A stretch of 64,000 nt of DNA from Dyadobacter chenwenxiniae (GTDB lineage Bacteria; Bacteroidota; Bacteroidia; Cytophagales; Spirosomataceae): positions 3,906,001 through 3,970,000 of the forward strand of contig NZ_CP094997.1 in assembly GCF_022869785.1 (NCBI RefSeq), given 5' to 3'. Shown here in pieces: positions 49,401 to 55,566 of this stretch (its first letter is position 1; each line of letters starts with the position of its first letter). The notes beneath the pieces were generated by a model. It ran no database searches and had not been told where the DNA came from. It saw only the letters and a program-made list of their open reading frames with translations. Position numbers and translations under genes: made by a program.

Positions 49401-49481
49401 TCCTGTTCCGTTCTCATCGTTGACCTTACCGGTAAGCTGCCGGTCCTGGGCCATCGATACGGAATTAAAAAATGCCGTCAC
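46428..49481 (-). CDS. SusC/RagA-family TonB-linked transporter (SusC2), start region damaged or recoded
   Basis: The open part gives 1017 residues from GTG 49481: SVSMAQDRQLTGKVNDENG (end of a signal peptide then the regulatory-like domain), GEVVVTALGISKEQ (TonB-box region), NSLSGRVAGLD plug and a barrel ending SLGVSLNLTF. The full signal peptide can only be read if translation starts at ATG 49520, but the next codon there is TAA; the following codons then read RGLQCLLLTLLVTAFF, a good signal-peptide core. So the visible GTG start leaves a truncated export signal. Either codon 2 mutated from AAA, or an upstream CTG or other start is used. It is the first gene of the SusC2-SusD2 unit. Confidence 0.85.
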   Translation of the reverse strand: MTAFFNSVSMAQDRQLTGKVNDENGTGIPGANILIKGSTRGTNTDAEGSFTITMGSTGTLIISSVGYTSKEVDVTASTSNVSVALEPDVRNLGEVVVTALGISKEQKTLSYATQMINTDNFSKARELNVANSLSGRVAGLDIVRSSSGVGGSSRVVLRGDRSITGNNQALIVVDGVPIDNSNFSPANANGGRDASDGLSSINPDDIESINVLRGASATALYGSRAANGALLITTKKGAVRKGVGVNISSTFQMEQAMELQKFQNVYGQGVEGKFQPNSEFSWGPKMDGQQVAAWGPDPDNKGKTYAYSPQPDSYKDFYSTGTSLANSVSLTAGNEKVQTYFSYTNTSAKGVVSNNKLSRNNFNLRLSSQITSKLSFDGKVTYLSEKIENRQQTGEAFANLQRHILRLPRSIALDQAKDFEYVDPATGKTLQNYWNPGSNGGQNPYWIKNRVLALDNRDRIYGFTSLNYKATPWLTVMGRAGYDKYIDKFEGKWYTNTYTIADFGDYQTNWRDNSELNLDLFALVSKQFGENFKLDATVGGNILQRDYVNHQTLNNGLNRDNLFVTTNARNSVTNRTVTQTRKQGVFASADLIWRDALTVSASARNDWSSTLPTANQSYFFPSVGAAAVLSSLFQLPQAISFAKIRGSYALTGNDASPYLLAQTYSYVAGGNTGFIVRDNIKPFPDLKPELTTAREIGLEAKFLQNRIGFDLTLYSSNSKNQLFQVPLSRASGWSFEYINAGNVKNSGIELTFNIAPVKTENFSWNLDLNYARNVNKVVKLSDRVATLPLASDFMNFVRAEEGKALGQIYSRGYQRDDQGRIKVGKNGIPLVTASTTVPLGTSRPSWTGGVTNRFSYKGFNLSFLISGRIGGVVTSFTNAVIYADGVTEETLAGRDGMVVEGVQTDGSASTVSTTAEAYWKFVGGRNTPIGEAFTYSASNIRLREATLGYSIPAGVLAKSPFQGASLSLVGRNLFFLMNKAKGFDPELVAGSANTTVGLESFSMPSTRSLGVSLNLTF

Positions 49482-49514
49482 CAGTAGCGTGAGCAGCAGG
49501 CATTGTAGACCTCT

Positions 49515-49520
49515 TTACAT
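49515..49520 (-). other. ATG-TAA start-stop at the expected SusC2 start
   Basis: On the minus strand ATG (49520-49518) is followed directly by TAA (49517-49515), in frame with SusC2. A second out-of-frame ATG at 49503 opens a 12-codon ORF (MPAAHATGDGIF) that overlaps the true frame. See the separate finding. Confidence 0.8.
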
Positions 49521-49899
49521 AGGTTGAGCTTGGGTTTATTGAATTTTCATGAAATTTATGATTAATAAAGAACACAAGCAATTTATTTGGCAAAATTTAA
49601 TTGTACTAAACTAATATTCCGTCAATTTGTATATATCAAGTCGTAAAAGTGACGATATCAGTGAAGGAAGAAATATTATTTGTCGAAGATACATTTAATA
49701 AAATCATCACGCATTTTATGCGTGCTCGAAACACAGCGTCACAAAGGCGGTTTCTGAAAATTTATCAAACTTAGAAATGGATCGTTCGAAAATGCAGTAA
49801 AACGAAGAGAGCAGGAAGTCGGTGCGAGGATCACCGGTCGTAACAATCCACACAGAACTAGTACTATTGCAAGATGATTATGTATTTAGCATGAGGCTG
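49521..49899. other. AT-rich intergenic region upstream of SusC2
   Basis: This 379-base gap lies between SusC2 and the DUF1761 gene, both on the minus strand. It should contain the SusC2 promoter: a TTGAC and a TAAATTTTG sequence occur on the minus strand but with spacing longer than usual, so no site is asserted. The plus-strand ORF from 49822 is incidental. Confidence 0.4.
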
Positions 49900-50313
49900 C
49901 TATTGATACTTCCGCCACGCACCCAGAATAGCGCCTGTTATTGCGTACACGAGCACACTCACACCGCCGTCAATGAACGAAAGCAGCAACGGACGCATGG
50001 AAAACATATCCTTTACAATGGTTTCAAAAAGGACAAAAACCACTCCGAAAAGCAAGCCGGTAAGCAAACCTGATAGTAACGATCTAACAGGAATCTTGGT
50101 GAAGACCCACGCCAGCGTATATGCCATAAGAGAAGAAGAAACAATGCTGGCAAGATACGGAACCGGGCTCGTCGCGCTTTTGATTTGTTCCATTGTAAAG
50201 CCGTTCAAAGCCATCCAGCGTTCCGAAAAAGCGGTATACCACAAGGCTGGTATGATTTGACCTAACACCACACATACAAGCACGGCCCAAAGATTGACAG
50301 ATTGTTTTCTCAT
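49900..50313 (-). CDS. DUF1761-like small membrane protein
   Basis: A 137-residue protein with four predicted membrane helices. The N-terminal NLWAVLVCVVLGQIIPALWYTAFSERWMALNG resembles the DUF1761 pattern (N-x2-A ... G-x-WY ... W). The C-terminal half is ALGAWRKYQ-like, ending in AITGAILGAWRKY. The function of this family is unknown. The gene stands alone: a 379-base gap follows it and a GC-rich palindromic stretch precedes it. Family assignment is made from pattern memory only. Confidence 0.7.
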   Translation of the reverse strand: MRKQSVNLWAVLVCVVLGQIIPALWYTAFSERWMALNGFTMEQIKSATSPVPYLASIVSSSLMAYTLAWVFTKIPVRSLLSGLLTGLLFGVVFVLFETIVKDMFSMRPLLLSFIDGGVSVLVYAITGAILGAWRKYQ

Positions 50314-50340
50314 TTTTTGAGTGTTTTATTCAGTCATCGG

Positions 50341-50380
50341 CAGGAACTCCCGAGGCGGGCCCCCTGAGGCGGAGCCCCTG
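50341..50380. repeat. GC-rich imperfect palindrome
   Basis: The outer arms CAGGaaCTCC and GGAGccCCTG pair except for two mismatches, and the centre holds a direct repeat GAGGCGG (50352-50358 and 50366-50372) around GGGCCC. The 40-base block is much richer in GC than its surroundings and lies between DUF1761 and queG. Confidence 0.5.
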
Positions 50381-50420
50381 ATTTCAAATATAGGATGTTT
50401 CGGAATTAGTTGTGTTTTTT

Positions 50421-51368
50421 TTATTTGGAGGATCGAACAAATTCGATATTGCGCTTCAAACCGTCAAATTTAGCCCTTTTGATAGGTGACCGGCGGAAAA
50501 GTTCGCGAAAAACTTCCTCTGTGATTTCCTGCCATTCATTATTCGTGAATCCTGCCAGGCTTTCGGGCAGGATGAACTCCTTAGTAGTATGCGGCTTAGA
50601 AAAACGGTTCCAGGGACACACATCCTGGCAGATATCGCAGCCGAAAATCCAGTTATTAAACTTACCCTGAGCTTCTTGCGGAATAGCTTCCTTTAATTCG
50701 ATGGTGTAATAACTAATGCATTTGCTGCCGTCGACGACGAATGGCTCTGTAATCGCATCCGTCGGACAAGCATCAAGACATCTTGTGCAGGTCCCGCAAT
50801 AATCCTGTACGGCACCGTCATAAGCGAGGTCCAGGTCGCAAATGATTTCTCCAATAAAGAAAAAACTGCCCATATCGCGGTTGAGCAGGTTAGAATGCTT
50901 TCCTACCCAGCCTAACCCACTTTTTGCAGCCCAGGCTTTATCCATAACCGGTGCAGAATCCACAAATATCCGGCCACTCACCTCCCCGATCTCCTCCTGA
51001 ATGGCTTGCAAAAGCGCACCCAGCTTTTCTTTCAGAACATAATGATAATCAGTTCCATAAGCATATTTTGATAATTTGAGATCTTCGGGACCTTCTGGGA
51101 GCTTGTTCTCAGGGTAATAATTAAGGAGAACAGAAATGACACTTTTCGCCCCGTCCACAAGTTTTCGGGGATCGAGCCTTTTATCAAAATGATTGGCCAT
51201 ATAGCCCATTGCGCCGTGATGGTTCTTATTTAACCAGTTTTCGAGGCGCGGCGCTTCTGCTTCCAGAAAATCTGCTTTGGAAATGCCGCAGAAGTCAAAG
51301 CCATTTTCCGATGCCTTGGCTTTGATGAACTGACTTCTCTGCTGCCTTACAAGATCTTCTGCCGTCAT
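50421..51368 (-). CDS. queG: Epoxyqueuosine reductase
   Basis: Reduces epoxyqueuosine to queuosine in tRNA using a cobalamin cofactor and two 4Fe-4S clusters. The 315-residue protein has the catalytic aspartate in [22 protein letters not shown] (Asp137), the first cluster motif [12 protein letters not shown] (Cys191, 194, 197 with 201) and the second [11 protein letters not shown] (Cys244, 247, 251). Length fits the family. It is a single gene, divergent from grpE-dnaJ, with 112 bases between the two starts. No other queuosine gene lies in the window. Confidence 0.97.
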   Translation of the reverse strand: MTAEDLVRQQRSQFIKAKASENGFDFCGISKADFLEAEAPRLENWLNKNHHGAMGYMANHFDKRLDPRKLVDGAKSVISVLLNYYPENKLPEGPEDLKLSKYAYGTDYHYVLKEKLGALLQAIQEEIGEVSGRIFVDSAPVMDKAWAAKSGLGWVGKHSNLLNRDMGSFFFIGEIICDLDLAYDGAVQDYCGTCTRCLDACPTDAITEPFVVDGSKCISYYTIELKEAIPQEAQGKFNNWIFGCDICQDVCPWNRFSKPHTTKEFILPESLAGFTNNEWQEITEEVFRELFRRSPIKRAKFDGLKRNIEFVRSSK

Positions 51369-51480
51369 AATGCAAAGTTACGAATTGATTGTAAAATGCC
51401 ATCTTGTCAGTATTTTAGGCGTGGCAAAATAATTTAGTCAAGTTAAGGTCGATCAAAACGTCACAATATCACCAAGAGTT

Positions 51481-52101
51481 ATGCCTGAAAACAACGAAAC
51501 CAACATAGATCAAGACAAAAATTACGAAATGAATGAGGAACAAGCGCCAGTGGAAGCTGACAAGTTAGACAACGACGAATCGGTCGGAACAAATACAGTG
51601 CCTTTGGACAATGCAGGACAAGAAATCCATAATGAAGCGCCTGCTGAAAAAGATCCGATCGAGGAAGCCAGAATAGAACTTGCGGAAATGAAGGACAAAT
51701 ACATTCGCCTTTACGCTGATTTCGAGAATTTCAGGAGACGGACTGCCAAGGAAAAACTGGAAATGATTTCCGGGGCCAGCGCAGACATGGTAAAAGTAAT
51801 CTTGCCAATCGTGGATGATTTCGAGCGCGCAAAAGTTTCATTTGAATCAACAACCGAAATCGACGCTTTAAAAGAGGGCGTGGATTTGATATATACAAAA
51901 CTATTTAAAACGCTTGAAACCAAAGGATTAAAACCAATGGTCTCAAAAGGCGAAACATTTGATGCAGAGCTTCACGAATCCATTGCGCAGTTCCCTGCTC
52001 CCTCGGAAGATCTTAAAGGAAAAGTGATCGATGAGATCGAAAAAGGGTATTTTCTTAACGACAAAGTGATACGTTACGCGAAAGTGATCGTAGGAGCTTA
52101 A
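51481..52101 (+). CDS. grpE: Nucleotide exchange factor GrpE
   Basis: A 206-residue DnaK nucleotide exchange factor. The first ~75 residues are acidic and low in complexity, then a long coiled coil (EEARIELAEMKDKYIRLYADFENFRRRTAKEK), LPIVDDFERAK, and the C-terminal beta domain with GETFDAELHESIAQF and DKVIRYAKVIVG. It starts the grpE-dnaJ pair; dnaJ follows 15 bases later. DnaK is not in the window. No heat-shock promoter signature that I can defend is visible in the 112 bases upstream. Confidence 0.97.
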   Translation: MPENNETNIDQDKNYEMNEEQAPVEADKLDNDESVGTNTVPLDNAGQEIHNEAPAEKDPIEEARIELAEMKDKYIRLYADFENFRRRTAKEKLEMISGASADMVKVILPIVDDFERAKVSFESTTEIDALKEGVDLIYTKLFKTLETKGLKPMVSKGETFDAELHESIAQFPAPSEDLKGKVIDEIEKGYFLNDKVIRYAKVIVGA

Positions 52102-52116
52102 TTTCAGCAAACTAAA

Positions 52117-53280
52117 ATGGCAAAGAAAAGAGATTACTACGAAGTCCTTGGCGTAGACCGCGGTGCTGCCGCAGATGACATTAAGAAGGCTTATCGCAAG
52201 CTGGCAATTAAGTTCCACCCGGATAAAAACCCAGACGACCCTACTGCGGAAGACAAGTTCAAGGAAGCGGCGGAAGCATACAGCGTTCTCAGCGATGAAA
52301 ACAAACGTGCGCGTTATGACCAGTTTGGCCACGCAGGTGTAGGCGGCGCGGGTGCAGGTGCGGGCGGTTTCAGCGGCGGAGGATTTTCAATGGACGATAT
52401 TTTCTCTCAATTCGGCGATATTTTTGGCGATAGCAGCCCTTTTGGTGACATTTTCGGGCGCAGTGGCGGCGGAGGCGGTCGCCGGGTTCGTAAAGGTTCG
52501 GATTTAAGGATCAAGCTTAAACTGAACCTCGAAGAAGTTGCGAATGGTGTTGAGAAAAAAATAAAAGTAAAAAGGCACGTTACTTGCAATACTTGCGGCG
52601 GCAACGGAGCGAAAAACGGAACTTCGCTTACCAACTGCAATTCTTGTAACGGAACAGGTCAGGTTAGGAAAGTGGTGAGCACAATGCTTGGCCAGATGGT
52701 TTCAACGAGCACTTGCCCGACTTGTAATGGTGACGGCAAGATCATCAGCGAACGTTGCGATTCCTGCGCCGGAGAGGGACGTTTGTTACAGGACGACCTG
52801 ATCACATTGAACATTCCGGGCGGCGTGGCAGAGGGAATGCAGCTTTCCATGTCTGGAAAAGGCAATGTGCCCACGCGCGGCGGCGTTGCCGGCGATCTTT
52901 TAATAGTAATCGAAGAAGAGGAAGATGCGAATCTGAAAAGAGACGGTAATAACATCGTTTTCGACATGCATTTGAGCTTTATCGACGCGACATTAGGAAC
53001 ATCTGTTGAAATCCCAACCATTGACGGCAAAGCCCGGATCAACATTGAATCGGGAACCCAGGCAGGAAAAATCCTGCGCTTGAAAGGTAAAGGGATCAAG
53101 GATCTCAACGGATATGGAAAAGGCGATCAATTGGTTCATATCAATGTCTGGACGCCGCAGCAGCTATCCTCGGATGAGCGCGAAACACTGGAATCGCTTC
53201 GCCATTCGCCCAACTTCCAGCCGAAGCCGGGTAAGAATGAAAAAGGTTTCTTTGACAAGATGAAGGATTTCTTTCACTGA
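52117..53280 (+). CDS. dnaJ: Chaperone DnaJ
   Basis: The 387-residue co-chaperone that delivers substrates to DnaK and stimulates its ATPase. It has the J-domain with HPD at residues 34-36, a Gly/Phe-rich linker (~73-120), the zinc-binding region (~157-221) with four CxxCxGxG repeats ([32 protein letters not shown]), and the two substrate-binding domains, ending [12 protein letters not shown]. All parts are complete. It is cotranscribed with grpE and followed by a terminator at 53310-53341. Confidence 0.98.
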   Translation: MAKKRDYYEVLGVDRGAAADDIKKAYRKLAIKFHPDKNPDDPTAEDKFKEAAEAYSVLSDENKRARYDQFGHAGVGGAGAGAGGFSGGGFSMDDIFSQFGDIFGDSSPFGDIFGRSGGGGGRRVRKGSDLRIKLKLNLEEVANGVEKKIKVKRHVTCNTCGGNGAKNGTSLTNCNSCNGTGQVRKVVSTMLGQMVSTSTCPTCNGDGKIISERCDSCAGEGRLLQDDLITLNIPGGVAEGMQLSMSGKGNVPTRGGVAGDLLIVIEEEEDANLKRDGNNIVFDMHLSFIDATLGTSVEIPTIDGKARINIESGTQAGKILRLKGKGIKDLNGYGKGDQLVHINVWTPQQLSSDERETLESLRHSPNFQPKPGKNEKGFFDKMKDFFH

Positions 53281-53309
53281 AAACCTTTAACAAATCATTA
53301 AATATAAGG

Positions 53310-53341
53310 CAAGCCGTTTCAGCAATGAAGCGGCTTGTTTA
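53310..53341 (+). terminator. Terminator of grpE-dnaJ
   Basis: An 11-bp stem with one G-T pair (53310-53320 with 53327-53337) closes a 6-base loop and is followed by a short T-rich stretch, 29 bases after the dnaJ stop. Confidence 0.75.
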
Positions 53342-53437
53342 CTTTGAACGGGAATCGGGTAAACATTGTACTTAGTCTGAACAGGCGCTGGGAAGATGAC
53401 AAGGCCCGATCCGCTTCGCCATTTATTTAAATCAAAT

Positions 53438-54616
53438 ATGAAAGAATTAGTAATTTCAATTGCCCTATTACTTCCCGGAATGCTTTTTGCTCAAAATACC
53501 AACCCATCTGAACTAACTTTCGCGACCTATAATGTAAGTATGGAAGCCGAAAATTATGTTCCGAAAGGCACCAAAGGCATTTCCGAACAAGTGCTGATCA
53601 ATGAGTTGGCTACCGGAAAAAATGCACAGATCCACAACATTGCAAGGATCATAAAAACAGTTCGCCCGGATGTGATTTTGCTCAATGAATTTGACTATAT
53701 AGCCGATCCGGAGCAAGGGATTTTGCAATTTGTCAAAGCCTATTTAAATGTTGATTCGGACGGCCAAAAGGCCATTGATTATCCCTATTACTATTATTCT
53801 ACGGTAAATACGGGTCAGCCGAGCCCTTATGATCTTGACAATAATGGCAAAGCTGAGCGCTTCGGTGCTGATGCGTGGGGATTTGGTCTTTATCCCGGTC
53901 AATATGGAATGGCACTTTTGTCAAAATATCCGATTGAAAGCGATCAGGTGCGCACATTCCAGCATTTCAAATGGAAGGACATGCCGGAAGCTTTACAAAC
54001 GAAAAAGCCTGATAACACCGACTGGTATACGCCCGAAGCCTGGCAGCAATTCCCACTTTCATCCAAATCGCACTGGGACATTCCCATCAAATTTGGTGCT
54101 AAAACAATCCACTTTCTGGCAAGCCATCCCACTCCGCCTAGCTTCGACGGTGCTGAGGACCGGAATGGCAAGCGTAACCATGACGAAATCCGTTTCTGGA
54201 AAGATTACATCAGCAGCGAACAAGGCGCCTATATATATGATGACAAAGGAAACAGGGGTGCATTGTCGTCGGACGCAAGTTTCGTGATCTTAGGGGATCA
54301 AAACGCATCGCCGGACGAAGGAAACGCCATTGGTGAAGGAATAAAATCATTGCTAGCGCACGCAAAAATAAATAACGAGGCAGCACCAGCCAGCAAAGGA
54401 GGCCCGGAACATTCCAGCAGCAACCCCTTCGCTAAAAACCACACAGCTGTATGGCGTATGCGCGCGGACTACGTGCTGCCATCAAGATCCGGATTGAAGG
54501 TTGTGGATAGCGGGGTCTTCTGGCCAGCCAAAGGTGAGCGGCTCGCTGAACTAGTTGAGAAACGAGAGTCCAGCTCGGACCACCGGTTGGTTTGGGTGAA
54601 GGTGAGGTTGGAGTAG
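53438..54616 (+). CDS. Secreted endonuclease/exonuclease/phosphatase-family protein
   Basis: A 392-residue protein with a signal peptide (MKELVISIALLLPGMLFAQN) and an EEP-fold catalytic domain: LTFATYNVS, VILLNEFDYI (metal-binding Glu), LASHPTPPSFDGAEDRNGKRNHDEIRFW, FVILGDQNASPDEGN, and the C-terminal SSDHRLVWVKV. Relatives include nucleases, sphingomyelinases and inositol phosphatases; the export signal favours a periplasmic or secreted phosphodiesterase or phosphatase. ATG 53438 is chosen over 53396, which would bury the signal peptide behind a basic extension. Terminator and gap isolate it from dnaJ, so it is a separate transcript. Confidence 0.88.
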   Translation: MKELVISIALLLPGMLFAQNTNPSELTFATYNVSMEAENYVPKGTKGISEQVLINELATGKNAQIHNIARIIKTVRPDVILLNEFDYIADPEQGILQFVKAYLNVDSDGQKAIDYPYYYYSTVNTGQPSPYDLDNNGKAERFGADAWGFGLYPGQYGMALLSKYPIESDQVRTFQHFKWKDMPEALQTKKPDNTDWYTPEAWQQFPLSSKSHWDIPIKFGAKTIHFLASHPTPPSFDGAEDRNGKRNHDEIRFWKDYISSEQGAYIYDDKGNRGALSSDASFVILGDQNASPDEGNAIGEGIKSLLAHAKINNEAAPASKGGPEHSSSNPFAKNHTAVWRMRADYVLPSRSGLKVVDSGVFWPAKGERLAELVEKRESSSDHRLVWVKVRLE

Positions 54617-54686
54617 CAGTGCGGCCGCCCGGTCAGGGGTGACAAAGGTAAGTTACCCTACCTGCTTGCTCTTCGTCCGCCAGGCG

Positions 54687-55241
54687 TTACCGAATTTCAT
54701 TGAGAGTTAAGTAAGTTTCGCTGAACATAGTCATAAACTTTTCGGCTGTCACTACACAGTTTTTGTTTTTCCTATTAATAAGCATATATGAACTGACGCC
54801 GTCGTAAGCAAAATGTTCAAAAGTTTCCATCCCTATCACAGTGGAAGCAATGTATTTATAGATGATGTATCGTTGTGTGCGCACTCCTCTTTCTTGCTTT
54901 TTTGACTTTAAATCAACAGACGCTGCTCCTGCAAATGCAAAAGAAGCATCGGGGCACGAACTCAAAATAACTGGTATAGCTGACAAACATGTTATCATAA
55001 TATTCCCTAAATCACCTCGACCCGTTATTTTAGAGTATTTGAAATCGCTTCGTTTGTCCTTTTTGCAATAAAACTTTATAGCAAAGACATTGCCCTCATG
55101 CGATTCAGCGTGCAAGACATAATGATATTTGGTAACAGGCGAAAAGAACTTGTATATAAGTGTGAACAGGTGCCTACTAGCATCTTTGCAAACATCCTTC
55201 TGAATAAAATTCAACTTATAGCCCGGGAAGTCGAATGTCAA
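54687..55241 (-). CDS. Unknown protein, possibly 3' part of a frameshifted gene
   Basis: A 184-residue ORF in an AT-rich stretch with codon use unlike its neighbours. The only start at the 5' end is TTG 55241, overlapping the stop of the small upstream ORF by three bases. The sequence is cysteine- and lysine-rich with no signal peptide, and has a run of basic residues (KSKKQERGVRTQR). No family is recognised. Because it lacks an ATG start, it may be the second half of a gene split by a frameshift with 55238-55420 (see finding). It is not a shadow of another gene. Confidence 0.5.
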   Translation of the reverse strand: MTFDFPGYKLNFIQKDVCKDASRHLFTLIYKFFSPVTKYHYVLHAESHEGNVFAIKFYCKKDKRSDFKYSKITGRGDLGNIMITCLSAIPVILSSCPDASFAFAGAASVDLKSKKQERGVRTQRYIIYKYIASTVIGMETFEHFAYDGVSSYMLINRKNKNCVVTAEKFMTMFSETYLTLNEIR

Positions 55242-55420
55242 GGAATCTTGTAATTGGTGCTAAAATTAGCATTCCTTTTTAAATCAGATTCGGACAGTTG
55301 CCTCCCAGCAAGCATGTCACTTGTGACTGGGGTAGCAGTGGATAAGGACTGCCAGTTGCGGCGATCACCCTTGGGTAAGGGCATTTTTTTTAGTGAAGAT
55401 TTCATATTCAGAGTTTTCAA
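55238..55420 (-). CDS. Small unknown ORF, possible 5' part of the same gene
   Basis: A 60-residue ORF (MKTLNMKSSLKKMPLPKGDRR...) with no recognised domain. Its last codons overlap the TTG start of the following unknown ORF. Reading one base differently near its end would give ST-QLQDSLTFDFPGY, continuous with the next protein, which looks natural. Met1 or Met6 could be the start. Evidence for translation is weak. Confidence 0.4.
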   Translation of the reverse strand: MKTLNMKSSLKKMPLPKGDRRNWQSLSTATPVTSDMLAGRQLSESDLKRNANFSTNYKIP

Positions 55421-55490
55421 ATCGGTCTCTGGTAGCGTGTGTATATACCAGTCTAAACTTATATTCCTAAGGATTCAGCATATAAAGATA

Positions 55491-55547
55491 ATAAAAAATC
55501 CAATATCAACATTCTCAGCAAATGCCTGTAATGATGATATTGGATTT
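55491..55547 (-). terminator. Terminator of the DUF2723 gene
   Basis: A perfect 13-bp stem (55496-55508 with 55535-55547) with a 26-base loop is followed on the minus strand by a T-run (TTTTTTAT), 20 bases past the DUF2723 stop. Confidence 0.7.
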
Positions 55548-55566
55548 CTATTTTAAATACTTACTT

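Noticed and set aside
49822..50073. Plus-strand ORF before and across the DUF1761 gene end
   Set aside because: Mostly antisense to the DUF1761 gene, composition not protein-like.
55254..55556. 100-residue plus-strand ORF in the AT-rich stretch
   Set aside because: Crosses the DUF2723 terminator hairpin and is antisense to the small ORF; no domain.
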